From: Cloeon dipterum
Taxonomy: Eukaryota > Arthropoda > Insecta > Ephemeroptera > Baetidae
Length of the DNA: 64,000 bases
Assembly: GCF_949628265.1 (NCBI RefSeq)
Contig: NC_088789.1
Location: 3,224,001-3,288,000 of the forward strand
Direction of reading: 5' to 3'
Part shown: positions 47,869 through 61,031 of the stretch, in pieces
How the letters are laid out: each line of letters begins with the position of its first letter
Position numbering within the stretch: position 1 is the first letter of the stretch
Translations under genes and position numbers: made by a program
Notes under the pieces: generated by a model
Databases searched by the model: none
What the model saw: the letters and a program-made list of their open reading frames with translations, nothing else
What the model was told of the DNA's origin: nothing

Positions 47869-50800
47869 ATGGCCGTGGTTGGTCCCACCAGACACTCCAG
47901 GGTGCCCATGTCCATGCCCCTGATGCAAGGCGCGGCCCCCGGAGGCGGCAGCGCGGCGGCGGTTGCAGCGGCCGCCGCTGCAGCCGCTAACCAGCATCAC
48001 CAGGCCATCCTGCACGCGGCCGCCGCCGCCTCGCAGAACACCTACTTCCACACGCCCCACGCGGCCCTGCCGCCCACGCACCAGGCTCCGGCACCCCCGG
48101 CTGGACAGCAGCAGCCTCAGGACGTGCAGCCTGACAGGCCCATCGGATACGGCGCCTTCGGAGTCGTCTGGTGAGTCCCTATCGAAAACCCTTAATAGAA
48201 TAATTCCAATCCCATCATTTTACTCAAAACATAATCATCGTTAATTAATTATGGTGATGATTAGCTGGCAAAGGCCAGGATTACGTACTTATTTATAATG
48301 TATTGTTTTTTTCACCACGGTTGTGAGAATTCTGGTCGGACATATTGTCAAGAAAGCATTTGAGCGGAAGGCCAACAGCTGTGCCATGAGCGAGTGACTC
48401 TTAAAGAATTCGTCTATAATCATAGAAACCAGCCGATACTTGTTTACTATTTCCCCCAAAGTGTACGCTCTACTATTACTACTACTAGGCATGTAAAGAA
48501 TTCTGTCACAATAACTCTCTATTTCGTTTCTCCTTTTTCCTGGCAGGATAATCATCACCTCATTTGTCAAATAATTTCTAGTCAAAAAGCTCCTTGAGAA
48601 GCGGCGCGAGCGTTGAGCCTTTTAAACCTAGCCCCATCCTGTCAGGGTCCGCGGACAAATACTAACGCACCCTCAGCACGTACGCCGGAAACAATTTTCA
48701 ATCAATACTCCTCACGAGCGCAAGAGGTTTAAAAATAACACTTTTTTATATGCAAATACAACAATTAAATCGATTCCCCCTTTTCTGAAACGACGTCACC
48801 GCACAGGCGAGGGTTACGAAAAACTCTGTTTGCTACACGTGTCTCGCAAAGTCGAAACCCAAAGGAATAAGAAATTTATTTTTGTCTGTGTCTGTCAGAC
48901 CCGAAATAACCATGCCGGACGCATTTGTGTCTGCGATGACGGCTTTTTTCCGCGGCCGCCTGACCGAGGGAAAGTCCTGAAACCATTTGACCAATGCGTC
49001 AAGTCAAAGGGCGGGAAGTCCTGGAGGTGCGGATGATTCAGCGGTGAATCATTTGCATGAGACATTCCACTAGCGCAACCGACGTCCACACGTGCATCAG
49101 CTCAATTTTTTCGCATCTTATTCTTGTTTTTTAAAAATCCTCGACCGGTATCAATGGTCATAAATAGAAGCAGTTTTTTATCCAGCGATCAAATTCAAAT
49201 CAATAGTTTTTTACTGTCAAGTTGTGTCGGAGCAGTTTCGCGCCATTTGAATGGTCGCCAAACAAGCCCGGCGCTGAATAATTGGAACTTTCCAATATTC
49301 TGGCAAGGAAAGGTTAAGGTCTGCTGGCTGGCTCAACAATAAAACCAGATTTTACAAGGCCGCCTTTTCTCGCACACACGAGCCTGTACACACATATTCT
49401 TCTCTTCGTCTCTCTTTTTCTCAGGTAAGCGCGGATCACTTTTCGCAGCGACCCTCGTCGCCAATATTCATTTCTCGTGTATGTGTGCTGCACTGCACTC
49501 GCTCCGTTGTATTACAAAAATCGTTTGTTGCTCAATCGTGTGTGATTCTTCCCCTTGGAATTGCAAGCACGCCGTCCGAGGCAACAATTTGCATTGCGGA
49601 AATATTATACGGCTTTGCACACAACCTTTAAGTTTTATCGCAGCGAGGACAATTGGTGATAAACTTTATGAATTTCTAGTGATTTTTTATCTCCAGTTAA
49701 GTCGATTCTATCTGGCTAGCCGATTCATTAATTGATTCATTCATATTCTCCAAGGCCACAACGTTTGCCAACTTTGTCCCATTTGAAGCCTTTAGAATTT
49801 CTATAGAACGAAAATCTGCTATATATAGCGATAAGAAAAATAATTGTGCTGGCGAAATATTACCCGCGTGACATTATTATACTTTTGACAACACTGTTAG
49901 TCAGGCAGAAAAGACGAATGCGTGCCGGAAACCGCGGATCAAGCGGGATCATATGACCGGCGCAGACAGAAAACGCAGCAAAGCGGGCGAGAGTAACAAT
50001 AAATTCGTCATTACGAGTTGAGTGGGCGTTGAATAATATTTATAAAGCAAGGGATCCTCGTCGCCTGTATGTCCTGATTAATATCGCAGTGCATCGCCAT
50101 CCTGCTTCGATTTCCTCTGCAACCTGACTGCCTCCTGATCGCCTTTTTTACTTCATCGTGAGGTGGTAATTCAAAACTTCCTCTCACACATTTTTTTCAA
50201 AACGCGTGTATTAATTTTCGGCCCCCAACCCGGTTTTATGATACGATATATATAATGCTCGTCAAGGGAAAACGAAAACGGAAATGCCTGCGCTCCGGAA
50301 AACGCGCCTTGCTTGTCGGAGCTCTGCTGCTGAGCGAGTCAATTAAACCGCCGACCGAGGTCACCGGACTCTTCTTTTTCCCTCTCGGTAATTCGCCTCC
50401 GCTCTCCGTGCACGAGTAATGCCGACGAGGAAAGAGTCGGTCGTACCGCTGATAATTTGCGGGACAGCGGGAAAACTCGGGTTGGCTTTGGCGGTTGTTG
50501 GATGAGTGTGAAATTTTTGAGCACTTCTCTGCTCTGTCATTACTCATGGCCTGCAATTACTTCAAATTTGATGAATCCGTAGCATGGAATTTCCGGGAAG
50601 GTGGGTGGATCAAGAGTACCTTCACCGAATCGCTCGACTTACATGGGGAAAATTCCTTTTTGTAATTTAAGATCATCGTTTTTTTTCATTTCTTCAGCGG
50701 ACTGCAATGAAATCAAAATTCTTACAAGGAAAGGTAAATAAAGGATTTTTCCTGTTTCAACGTAATGTTAAAATAGTTAGAAAATAACTGCTTCTGAGTA

Positions 50801-53800
50801 AACTTCTCATAAAAAATTCAAAGTTTGCAAGTACAATAGTACCAGCACGCCTTATTTTACTGTGTGACATTTTGCAAAGCTCACGGTGTTGCGCACGATT
50901 CCTTCCATGAGTGTTACCTTATATGCTGAAGCAGCGTGCTAAAATTCACAGATTACCGCTCCAGATAGATCTATCTGCTCGTGTCAAAAGCAAATTGCCT
51001 GCTCTTCTCTGCTTTTGCGGCGAAATGGAGCAGATTCTGCACGCCAAAACGGTCGCACACCGCCTCTGGTCGCTTATCAGAAAACGATCCAATCTGTGTG
51101 AGCCGTACATGCGAAACGAGAGCTAAGTTTCAAAATTTCCCCAGGGCGCTCCCCGATTTTCGGTCGTCGGCAACAAAACATGCAGCATACAAAGTTGCTG
51201 TGGCGCGGCTTTGGTCGGGAGTCGGGAGCGAGAGAAAAGACCGTTAGTGCCACAAACTCATTCCCTCCCCCGCCAGCAGTACGATTCGGGAAGCAAGGGT
51301 TGCGTAAGTGGAAATATTCTCAATATCCGCCCGTTGAGCAAAGTTTCCATGTATGTATATTAAATTTGTCAAGAATTGTGAATAAATCTCACGAGTCGAC
51401 TTACCTTACAATCGGCAAAAGTTTAGTTTTAATTCATTTTTATTGAATTTTAAAGTAATTTAATTTAATATCAAGGTAATTTTCAAAACGTCAGACGTTT
51501 GAATTCGTGACGCTATATTTTTATCCACTTAAAGGAATAAAAATCCAAAGTTCCGCTCAGCTGGCAACATCTGCCGTGCAGTGGAAGTTTTATGACGGAT
51601 CCAAGGCAACAGCTTTTCCATCCAGCGTGCCCCCAACCGGTCTGGATGGACCGCCGGCCCCTTTTTTTCCACCGGCCGCGTGAGCAGACAGATTTTTGAA
51701 TTTTGATCAGGAAAGCAGCGTCCTCGTTCGTTACCAGATCTAATTGAATAACTAACTAACTCTGGCCTGATGAGAGCGAGAGAGCGAGCGAGGAAAAGCA
51801 CAATGCCGAGGGGGACGTTTCGAGTTTTCCGGAGAGGGTGGAAGATTTGAGGGGAGGTAGGTGCTCGCCCTCGTCAGCTTATTTTGTAAATATGAAGGCC
51901 GAGGGATGCTAGATGACTGCCTAGGCTGCGTGTGGGGGGCTCGTTTAGCCGGCGTTGCCAGAGTTTACTCCAGCAGTCAGACGGCTGAATGATATTTAAA
52001 AAAATGAAAACATGTGAGTGGCTCTTTAAACCAGCCCTTGGCAGGCGTCATTCCAAAGCTCTGTGTCTGTAACCGGAAAAATTAATTTAGACGGATCTCT
52101 AGTGCAACTGAATCTGGCCGGGTTTTGTTTCGTTTCTATTTCAGGACGCTAAACGCCGCTAGACTGTTAGAATAAATTTTGTATTCGATCCAACTTGAGA
52201 AGTGTAGTACTATTAATTTTGTAAATTAATTAATTTAATTAATTCTCATGATTCATGATGTAAGCGATTGCTGCGCTCTGATTCTGATTGCATAATTAAT
52301 CAATTTATAATAATACAAATCGCTTGATTGAGAAAGAATTGGGAAACTCTTATTTTTTCATTTTTAAACAATAAAGAACTTAAGGCCACAGAATTTCTTG
52401 TGAGTTGCATGGGCTTTCTAATTCCACAAAAATATGGAATCTCTACTTTCTATAATATATAACTAAACTGAAAACCCCCATTATATAGCTCGCACCAGCA
52501 TGATCTTTATTCACGACTTGATTCGTAACTTAATTCTCAATGCACGATATTTTGAGATTAAAATCAGCCAACGGTAGGAACGGGACGCGTTATGTACCTT
52601 TCTATTGATGAACATCGGCGCGCAGAATTCCTCTGACGCAAGGAGTGAGCACCGAGTGTTCCTTGAAAACGCGCGCAGCAGCAGGCACAAAGCCTCTCCT
52701 TGGAAAGTCTCTTTTATTGCCCGCCAGCAAACACACCTGCCCTATTTCACCTGGACTCAGGTACAATGGCCATGTAGTGTGCCAGGGATATTGCCCTTGG
52801 CAGCAGCACCAGCAAAGTAAAAAAGTGAGAAAAAAACCGGTACAAAAAAATTCTTTAAGCCTCATTGTGCCTCATAGAGCACGCCGCCGGTGTGTAAGAA
52901 GGCGGAGAGAAAATTCCGCAGGCAAAAACCTCTTCCAGCGGTTGCATGCAAATTGGGAGCAGTAAAATAATACAGATTTTCGTGGAATCATATTTTACTC
53001 GTTACCACGAGGAAAGATTGAATTTGCGCTATGGAATGATCAATTCGGAGAAAGATGAACGAACGGACGGACATGCAAATTCTTGGATTGCTTTTATTGT
53101 AAAGAAAATCATTTCTACTCCGAAGCAGAACAAGACTTTATTTAAATGAAATAAGAATTTCAAATTTCGCCTTTAGCATGACAGCACTAAATATTTTAAA
53201 CGTCAGAGTTCAACCTTTTTTTTAATTTGGTGAGTTCTGAGAAATCGCATCTGGAATAAATGATGTTGCTCTAACGCCGCCAATGGCACTACTTGGCGAT
53301 ACCGAATAGTCTCGTTTTTGCTCTCGACCGTGCCGATTAGATATCCTACTTGGCCCGTATTTACAGTTGGTGGCAGCCACGTGACGTCACTATGACGGCG
53401 GAAACGTGACTTATCGATAATCAAGTGGGAAAATAGAAGAGCATCTTTCTCGTCAGGGATGGCTCGCCGCGGCTCGGAATTCCTTGCAGTTCGGCAAACA
53501 TCTGTGCTGCAGTTATTATATATGTTTGCCGATAATGATGTGATTGTTGCGTTGAATTGTCTAATCTCTCAAGCTCACTTCAATGCCGCCGCGCGTGCAT
53601 ATCTGTGGCATTTGTGGAAATTGATAAGCGGAGAAGGGAATGGCCGAATTAGACGTTGATAATTGCGACGTTTACTTGCGAAAATACGTTGCATTCGCGA
53701 TAACTGATAATAAAACAAGCGCATTTTTCTCTTGTTTTCCAACCTCGATTTAAATGCGCTGTTGCAGTCTCAATCAAATCTGTTGCAAAGCAATGACTAT

Positions 53801-56800
53801 CGAGCACTTCTTTCCTAAATAGGCCAGTTATTAAACAATGGAAACAATTATTACTTATTGTCTTTATTCTCGAAGAAAAAGATAAATTTAAAAACGTCGT
53901 TTGAATCTTACTTTTTCCGTTCTATCAAATCTAAATCCCATAAAGAGGGGCATACAGTTAACTATTATTTATTTCTCACATCAATACATCAAATATTATT
54001 TTTTTAAGACATAAGTATATGAAATGTTTCTTCTGGGAAATATTTCCAGTCAAGCATCTCAAACCGTCGTTGACGCTGGCAAAACGACGAGTATTATGCC
54101 GTTGCAGAATATTTTCTGCACTCGAGTGCCAAGCAACAAGCGTCCCACAAAAGGAAAAAGCCAAGTCTCAGCTGCAGAGGAAGCAGCTTGTCTGTCGGTC
54201 GCTCGGTTTCAGGGGCTTTTCAGCCAGCAGACGGCCCAAGTGGAGGCAGGTGTTTTTTTTCTAGACGCACACATGTGTCGCAGCAGCTGTTTCCATTCGC
54301 TCACTCACGGCGGCACCAACTTGCTGCTCCATCGCACCCCTCGCTCGTTTTCCCTCAGTCTGTCTCTTTCCAGCGGCAACAATGAATAACGCGACTATCG
54401 GCAGTACACATTCATTTACCTGTTGTCGCCCGCGTTTATGGGCCATTATGATTTGCCCCTGCCGCGAGGGGTCTGTGCATTGAATTGATGGCCTTTGCAC
54501 CGACCCAGCGAGTGCATGGCAACAAGTCCGAATTTATCCATCCCAACAGAAACGGCAGATTTTTACTCATGGTGGGACAATAACATAGCTCATTTCTTCC
54601 ACGCGGACACCAACCAAACAACATGAAGACGAGTCCTAACTCTTTTTAATTTGTTCTGAAAGGCTCAAAACCATGATGAATTCAAATGAGCCTGGAATTA
54701 ATAACATTGCGTCGAGCTGTAATCGTGTGTGTCTGCTGTCGAGGTCGATTGTAATTTGAGGTAATAAATTTCGGAGCTAAGGGCAGCACCTTTATTGTGA
54801 CGAGACAGATATTAGATCCCGGCCGTTGGTGCGCGCCTATTCACCAGCTTGCGCCCAGACCCAGACAGCCTCTCCACTAGACAGCCTGAAGCAGCGGCAG
54901 CGGGCGCATCCATATCTATCTCCACGTAACTTGCCACACGTGCCTCTCCACCTCCGCCTGCAAACTCCAGCGCTGGGAAACTTGGCGTTGTAACAAAGTC
55001 GACCCGAGAGACAGATAATGCCGCTACCCTAACATTGTTTATAATCTGCAGCGAGTTTAGTTTCAATTAAAATTCCTCGTCGTAAACGTGTGCAAGCTTG
55101 TTTTCGCTCATTTTCAATTCAGAGCAAGTAACTTAACATACATTACATTCTTTCTTTTTTTACTGATGCATTCCTCAGCTCGCAATTAGAAAAATACTAG
55201 ATTGATTTTTTTGCCTAGTTGACTGATCGGCCAACAAGACCCTGTTTTGCACACGAAGGACGTTCGTCAATTCGTTGATAACGTGCTCATTTTTTTTATC
55301 AAATTTTCCCCCAACGCAGAGGTCGAAATGCGTTGCTTTCACAAACATGTGACTTCCCAGAGGGAAACACGTGCTGATTGCACGTGGCTGACACTGTAAC
55401 CGTGTAAAACAATCGCGATCCCCTTATTTTTACGGTACTGAACAAGTACTATAAATAAATCGCACTGTGTTGACGCTCTCCAGCGTACTCGGTATCTGGG
55501 AAAACTGATTATTGTGAAAAGCTCCTCGATTTCAATTTGTGCCTTATCCATCGATAACCTTGGATGGCTGATACTGACCGTGTTTGTGAAATTGAAGTCG
55601 AAAAATGTGACACATAATTCAAACGCACGGGACTCGTCGCTGTTTAAAAACGTTGACACTTTATATCCAACCCGACTGAAGCGCGTTTTCGAAGCCCCAT
55701 AAATTGTTCTGAAAGACGAGAAGAGCAGAGCGTTGGTGATTATTCAAATGAGAGAAACGACACAACAGATATGAGAGACTTCTTTTCCTTCTGGAATGTC
55801 CTAGCAGCACATTGTAAGCAAATTAATTGCGCGTGCATCGCACAGTTTGCGCTCGTTTCTGTAGGTTTTCTATAACCGTCATGGCGCCTGGCACAACCGA
55901 GAGTAAAAACTCACTTTCTCCGCTATTGAAACTAAGCAATATGCCTCAAGTTGGAAAAATCGCAACGATGATTTGCATGTGAGTCGATTGTTCTGCGTGA
56001 ACAATACTGACGAAACCGAAATTTCGAAAAACTCAGCCTCGGCCCAATTAATGTTCGCGCGCCGTCGTTTTGCTCGATTATTGAAGAGTGTATAATGTGA
56101 CCTCAGTTCTGGACATGGAGTCGCGCGCAATAATTGGAGTAGGCAGGCTATTTACATACCTGCCCGCTGACAGACCTATTTCGCGGCAGCGGTGGCGGCG
56201 GCGGCGGCGACACGCGGTGAAATGCCAGTGAGTGCATTTGTATGGCATTTGAAAGTGACACACGGCTGGCAAGACGATTTATTCGGTTGCTGCAAGTTCG
56301 CCATCGATGCACGGCGAGGCTAAAAAACGAGCTACTCGGATGAAGGATTTAAGAAAGTGTTCCTCTTTCCACATTGCGAATTCACCGATTTTAACTGACC
56401 ATTATCGCTCGGTTCTGACCGACAACGACCGACATCAAAATGCAGCGGTGCAAGGCTTTCGGATTTTGTCGATTCCGTACTTTTTGCGATTGAATGGGAG
56501 TCATCAACAGTTGTCTAAATTGGTCGAATCTCTGTAGAACTTACAATAGGAACGGATTCCACAAGTTCTAACCGTTGCTTAATGTTCTGTGATTTTGCGG
56601 CGAGCTTCCTTTATTTCATAATCCTCTTGTAACAAAATTAAGAGATTTTTATCTCTTCCTCTGCGTTTTTCCTTCATTAACTGTTTATTACTTTACTAAA
56701 AGCCTAATTACTACCACGTTCACTTTTTCTCTCTTTCTCCGCAATTAAATTAATCGTTTTATATCATTTGTGAAACTTTCTATTCACCTAATACTCGGTT

Positions 56801-59800
56801 TATTCTCCGACTTTGCTACTTTGAGCTTTCCACGCAAAAGCTTAAAAATTCATTAGGCAACACTTTCCTCCGTTGCTGGAAGGAGCTGGCAAAAAAAATG
56901 CATCAGATAAACAATGCGAGATGGGAATGAAAGATGGTCGCCGTCCGATACAATATAATAGCACACATTGAGTAAGTAGAGCACAGAAGTCACCACTATC
57001 ATCACCGCTCGCGCATTGTACAAGCCGCGCTACGGTGCTTTCAAACGGTTTTGCCTAGGCTCACACAATAAACAATAACCGCATCAAAATACACGGTATG
57101 CCGACTTCGTTCCCTCAGCTCGTTTGAAACCTACATGCATTCATATTTAGCGGCTGCCGGAACGCTCTCATCGCTGGATGCAATTCAATTTGTGTGTCAC
57201 GAGTGCTCTGCATCGCACGATCGCATTGCATTAAACATTTGGGACTTCCTCAAGGTCTCGATTTTCCTCTAGGCGCGTCGACAAACTCGATAAAGCTGAA
57301 AAAAAATACAGTTAGCTCTCGAGAGTAAGTTGTGGCCTCTTTCAGCTGCGCTGTGTCATCAGCTGTGTCCGCAACTGTCATCGAAAAATTTAATTTTCGA
57401 CAGAGAAACTCCCCGCTAAATGAAAGCGCATTTTCAGCTTTTTGTGTGCGCCTCGATTGCCACGAAATTCACTTTCACAAATTTTGATAATTGAACTGTA
57501 CACAAAAGCCACCTTGGGTCGGCAGTCGCCGCTTAAAGTGGCGATTTGGACTCTCATAAGTTCGCCGCGAGCACCTTTCGCGCGCAGGGACAGGTGTGCC
57601 TTTTCTGATCCGCGGCAATCATCTGGCCGCAATTTGCAACCTGGGTGTCTCCGGTGCAGTCGACCTTGTTCGCCTCGGCCATTATTTTTTGCCAGCTTTC
57701 CGGGGATGGAACCAAAGCGTAGCAGCTGCCGCGTGCGAGCCGCAGCAACCTCCAACCAAGGTGTTGCTCTCGTATAATTTTTCCAGCGTGCATTTCTCCT
57801 GAACCCAAGCTGCTTCTGTAAAGATCGCCACGAGCAGTGGCGGCTGCTGCTGGAATTTCTGGTTCTCCAGCATCGAGCGGTTGAAAAGGAGAAAAATGCG
57901 TAAACTCGTTTTCGATTGACATTTGCACGCAACAACACCTGCTCATTAATTGGGATTGTTATTTATTATGGATGGGATCGGAAAAGCGAACCTGAGCGCG
58001 ACACCTAAGGCGTGACGACAGGTCGACGACGTCTTTTATTTTCGCTCCAAACACGGTGCAGATTAAATGAAGCAATTTCTCATAGATGTAAATTACACAA
58101 AACGTGCCGTGGATTGCGTTGAATCTTCACTGATGGTTCAAAACGGAAATCTCGTGCAGCGAGGAGGCTGTATAAAATAATTGGTGGCTGGAGTGCGGTC
58201 CAAATTGATCTGACGAGAAGCAGGCAAGGGTTGTTGGCACCGCGGTGGCGGCGGCATCCGCGTGCTGGCTGGCTTCCTCATCTCCATCTTCACGAATTGT
58301 GCTGGCTGGAAACAATATATAGCCAGCAGCGATTCCCATCCTTGACGCCCCGGTCGCTTTTGTCTCCCCCGCCCCTATGATTATCAAGGAGTAGTTGCTA
58401 GCTAGCTAGCTAGCTGCTGCTGCTGCTGCTCCTTTCCAGCCAGGTAAATGAAGCGTGATGTGGAGAGACGATGATGATGAGCCGCACAAATGAAATCCGA
58501 AAATTTTCATCTCCTCCTTCGCCGACGCGGAGCTGGTCTTTCTCGTTTCCGAACGTAATAATGGGACGTTTTGTTATTCAACATAGAGCACGCAGCCGAA
58601 CGAACCAGTTTTTTTCATCCCACCATTCGAAAGGAAAAAACTCACATTTCTAGTTAAATTCAAATCGAGTTTGCTCGAGCTGCCCGTCCGCTCAGCATAA
58701 GCACCCTGCCGCATGCGCTTCGTGAGTGATTATTATATACACATGCTTCATGCAAAGGAGAGCGACTTTTGGTTTCTTTTAAAGCAAAGTTTAGCCGATT
58801 TCGTGTCTCTATGCGTGCATTCAAAGGAAACCCGCTTTTAGAGGCCCAAAAGCTATAGTATTTATTTGTTCTTTTCCCTCTTTTTTTATTCAAACTACAC
58901 ATATCCACGCAAATCATTATTAATATCTTAAAAATGTGTATTTAAAACTTAAGCAAGGGAATAGATGATATTTTTGTTGTTGTTTTGATAAGCTTCTACC
59001 ACTTTTTGAACTATTAGTTTGTGTGGAGCTTAGCATGAATAAATTAATGTTTATAGTAATGCAAAATAATTAATTGTACACCGTTTATACCTATCATCAT
59101 ATTTTGTTATTTCATTTCATATTAATTTAAGTTAATATACAGTGTAATATTTCTTCATTGACAGTTGCTATACTTTAAATTTTATATTAATAGTATTTTT
59201 TTACAATTCATTATGAAGTTATTTCATTAAGATTATTGCTCGTTTGCTCAACTGAAGACTCGAAGTTTAGGCTATTCCATTTTCTGGAATTTTCCATGTT
59301 TGCCTTCACGCTGCGAGGTCACAGCAAAGGTTGTGCCGATTTATCTCGCATGGAGCAGAGTTCTGTCTTATCATACATTTGCCCAGCGATTACCTAATTG
59401 GAAAAGGAAACGGAAGCAGGCGCAGCCCCTCTGCAGATAGGCAGCCGACAGCGAGAGCGCGGCTTAAAATCGATTGCGGATTGAAGCGCGCCTGCTGCAC
59501 CGCGATTTCTCTCATTAGCGAAACGAGTGAAGGTGTTTTCCCGCCTAGTGTGCCTTATGACTGGTGACCCAGTGACCTGAATCGCACGCAACACGTTACA
59601 TTTCGCTCGGCGCGAGTGCTGCACGGGGCCCGAGTGATTCAACAATTTCAATTTCACTCGTGCACCTCTTCTTATATCAGCACAAAAAAACTACGAGAAA
59701 TCTGATGCACTCGCGTCGTGATGGTGCATTTCGAATTTGTCGTCTCGCTCTGGCTGCCGGCTCACCTGGCTGAAAGTGAAAGTTTGCTGGAAAATGTAAT

Positions 59801-61031
59801 CTCCAAGCAATTGCTGCGGCTCTCGCCTGAGTCCTACAAATGAAAAGTAGGAGGCGTGCTCCGAAAATGAGATGAAATATGATTCCATTACCGAACATAT
59901 CGGCCTACTAATGACACTGCGATTTTTATATTCGGCATTGACCGGTGTAGCGTGGAGAAGGGGAATGCAAATCACAACTTTGATTATAGTGTATTTCCTC
60001 ACCGAATGTCATTATTTCACTAATTTCTGAACTGCTGCTGCGTAATCACCTTGAAGTTGGCTTGGATGGAAATTTAGGCAGATCCAAAACCATAGTCAAA
60101 ATAAAACCACCATTTCTTGCCATAAGGGGTGTGCAAGTCGGTGTCTCCTTAAGTGTCAACGAGGCATCATGGCTTTGTAAATTATCATCATTTTTTTGTT
60201 GCATTGTTAGCGAACGCGTTGGCCAGCGGAAGGTGGCACCTGCTCTTTTTTATTTCAAGCACGCGACCAAATTGAGGACCTTCTTGGTCGAGACAATGGT
60301 GTCACGGTGAAGTGTATAGTCGGTCCTTTTTATTGTCTGCGCCGCCACTTTTTACTTTGTAATTGCGCTCGAAAACTAACTCTTCCACACATGCACGCGA
60401 CACCCTATTATATTATTCAGCGACGGCTTCCTCAATAAAGCCGTCGATTTTTACCGCCTATTTTTATTGCGTATTATTATTGTTCGCTTCCCATGCTCTC
60501 GTTTCACACTTTCATAATTCATTTATCCGTTCTAATTTGGCTCATCCTCTTTCCGCCACAAAGAATTGCGTCGAAACAAAAATAATACACAATAGATTGA
60601 CTTGATAAAAGTTTATAGTTGTTGGTTGTTCTTGTCGAACGTGTTAATGAAACTTTCCAATACTCGTCGACTTCAATATTACGCAATTATGCAACACCGT
60701 TGCTCTGGACTGAGTAAGTCCCGTCGCGAGCACGGCCTCTCCTTCTGGACTCGTTTTGCCCATAACCGTATAACTCGGCGACCAGAAAGTCTTTAATGTG
60801 AGCCTGCCCACGTAAACCCTCTCTCTCCTCATGCCCAATACCCATACATCACCCGCCGACTTTCGAGATAACTCATCTTAAAATATTCTGTTTCGCTTCA
60901 GGGCTGTGACCGACCCTCGAGATGGCCGCAGAGTTGCTCTCAAGAAATTACCAAACGTATTCCAGTCACTCGTGTCATCGAAACGTGTCTTCCGGGAGCT
61001 TAAAATGTTGTGCTTCTTCAAACATGAAAAT
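47869..61031 (+). CDS. nmo: Nemo-like kinase, first two coding exons (partial)
   Basis: Exon 1 is 47869-48170 and exon 2 is 60902-61031; the rest lies beyond the right edge. Nemo is a proline-directed MAPK-like serine/threonine kinase that modulates Wnt, Notch and TGF-beta signalling and planar polarity. ATG 47869 is the first in-frame ATG and opens an Ala-, His-, Gln- and Pro-rich leader of about 85 residues, typical of the family. Next comes DVQPDRPIGYGAFGVVW, with the Gly-rich ATP loop at 93-98. The intron splits the Trp101 codon. Exon 2 encodes AVTDPRDGRRVALKK, with the ATP-anchoring Lys115, then RVFRELKMLCFFKHEN, with the helix-C glutamate. Similarity to human NLK is close to residue-for-residue here. 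Donor GTAAGT at 61032. Confidence 0.97.
48171..60901 (+). other. nemo intron 1 (12.7 kb)
   Basis: Donor GTGAGT at 48171, acceptor CGCTTCAG ending 60901. No nested gene recognised on either strand. It holds simple repeats: an AT-rich near-palindrome near 52225-52245, a GGC run near 56186-56207 and GCTA/GCT tandem repeats at 58398-58432. A large first intron in a developmental kinase gene is a likely home for enhancers, which I cannot identify by eye. Confidence 0.75.
58398..58432. repeat. GCTA then GCT tandem repeat
   Basis: Four GCTA units followed by about five GCT units, in nemo intron 1. Confidence 0.9.

Noticed and set aside
47446..48081. 211-codon minus-strand open frame across the nemo start
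   Set aside because: Antisense to the Ala/Pro/His-rich nemo leader. No family similarity and no splice support.
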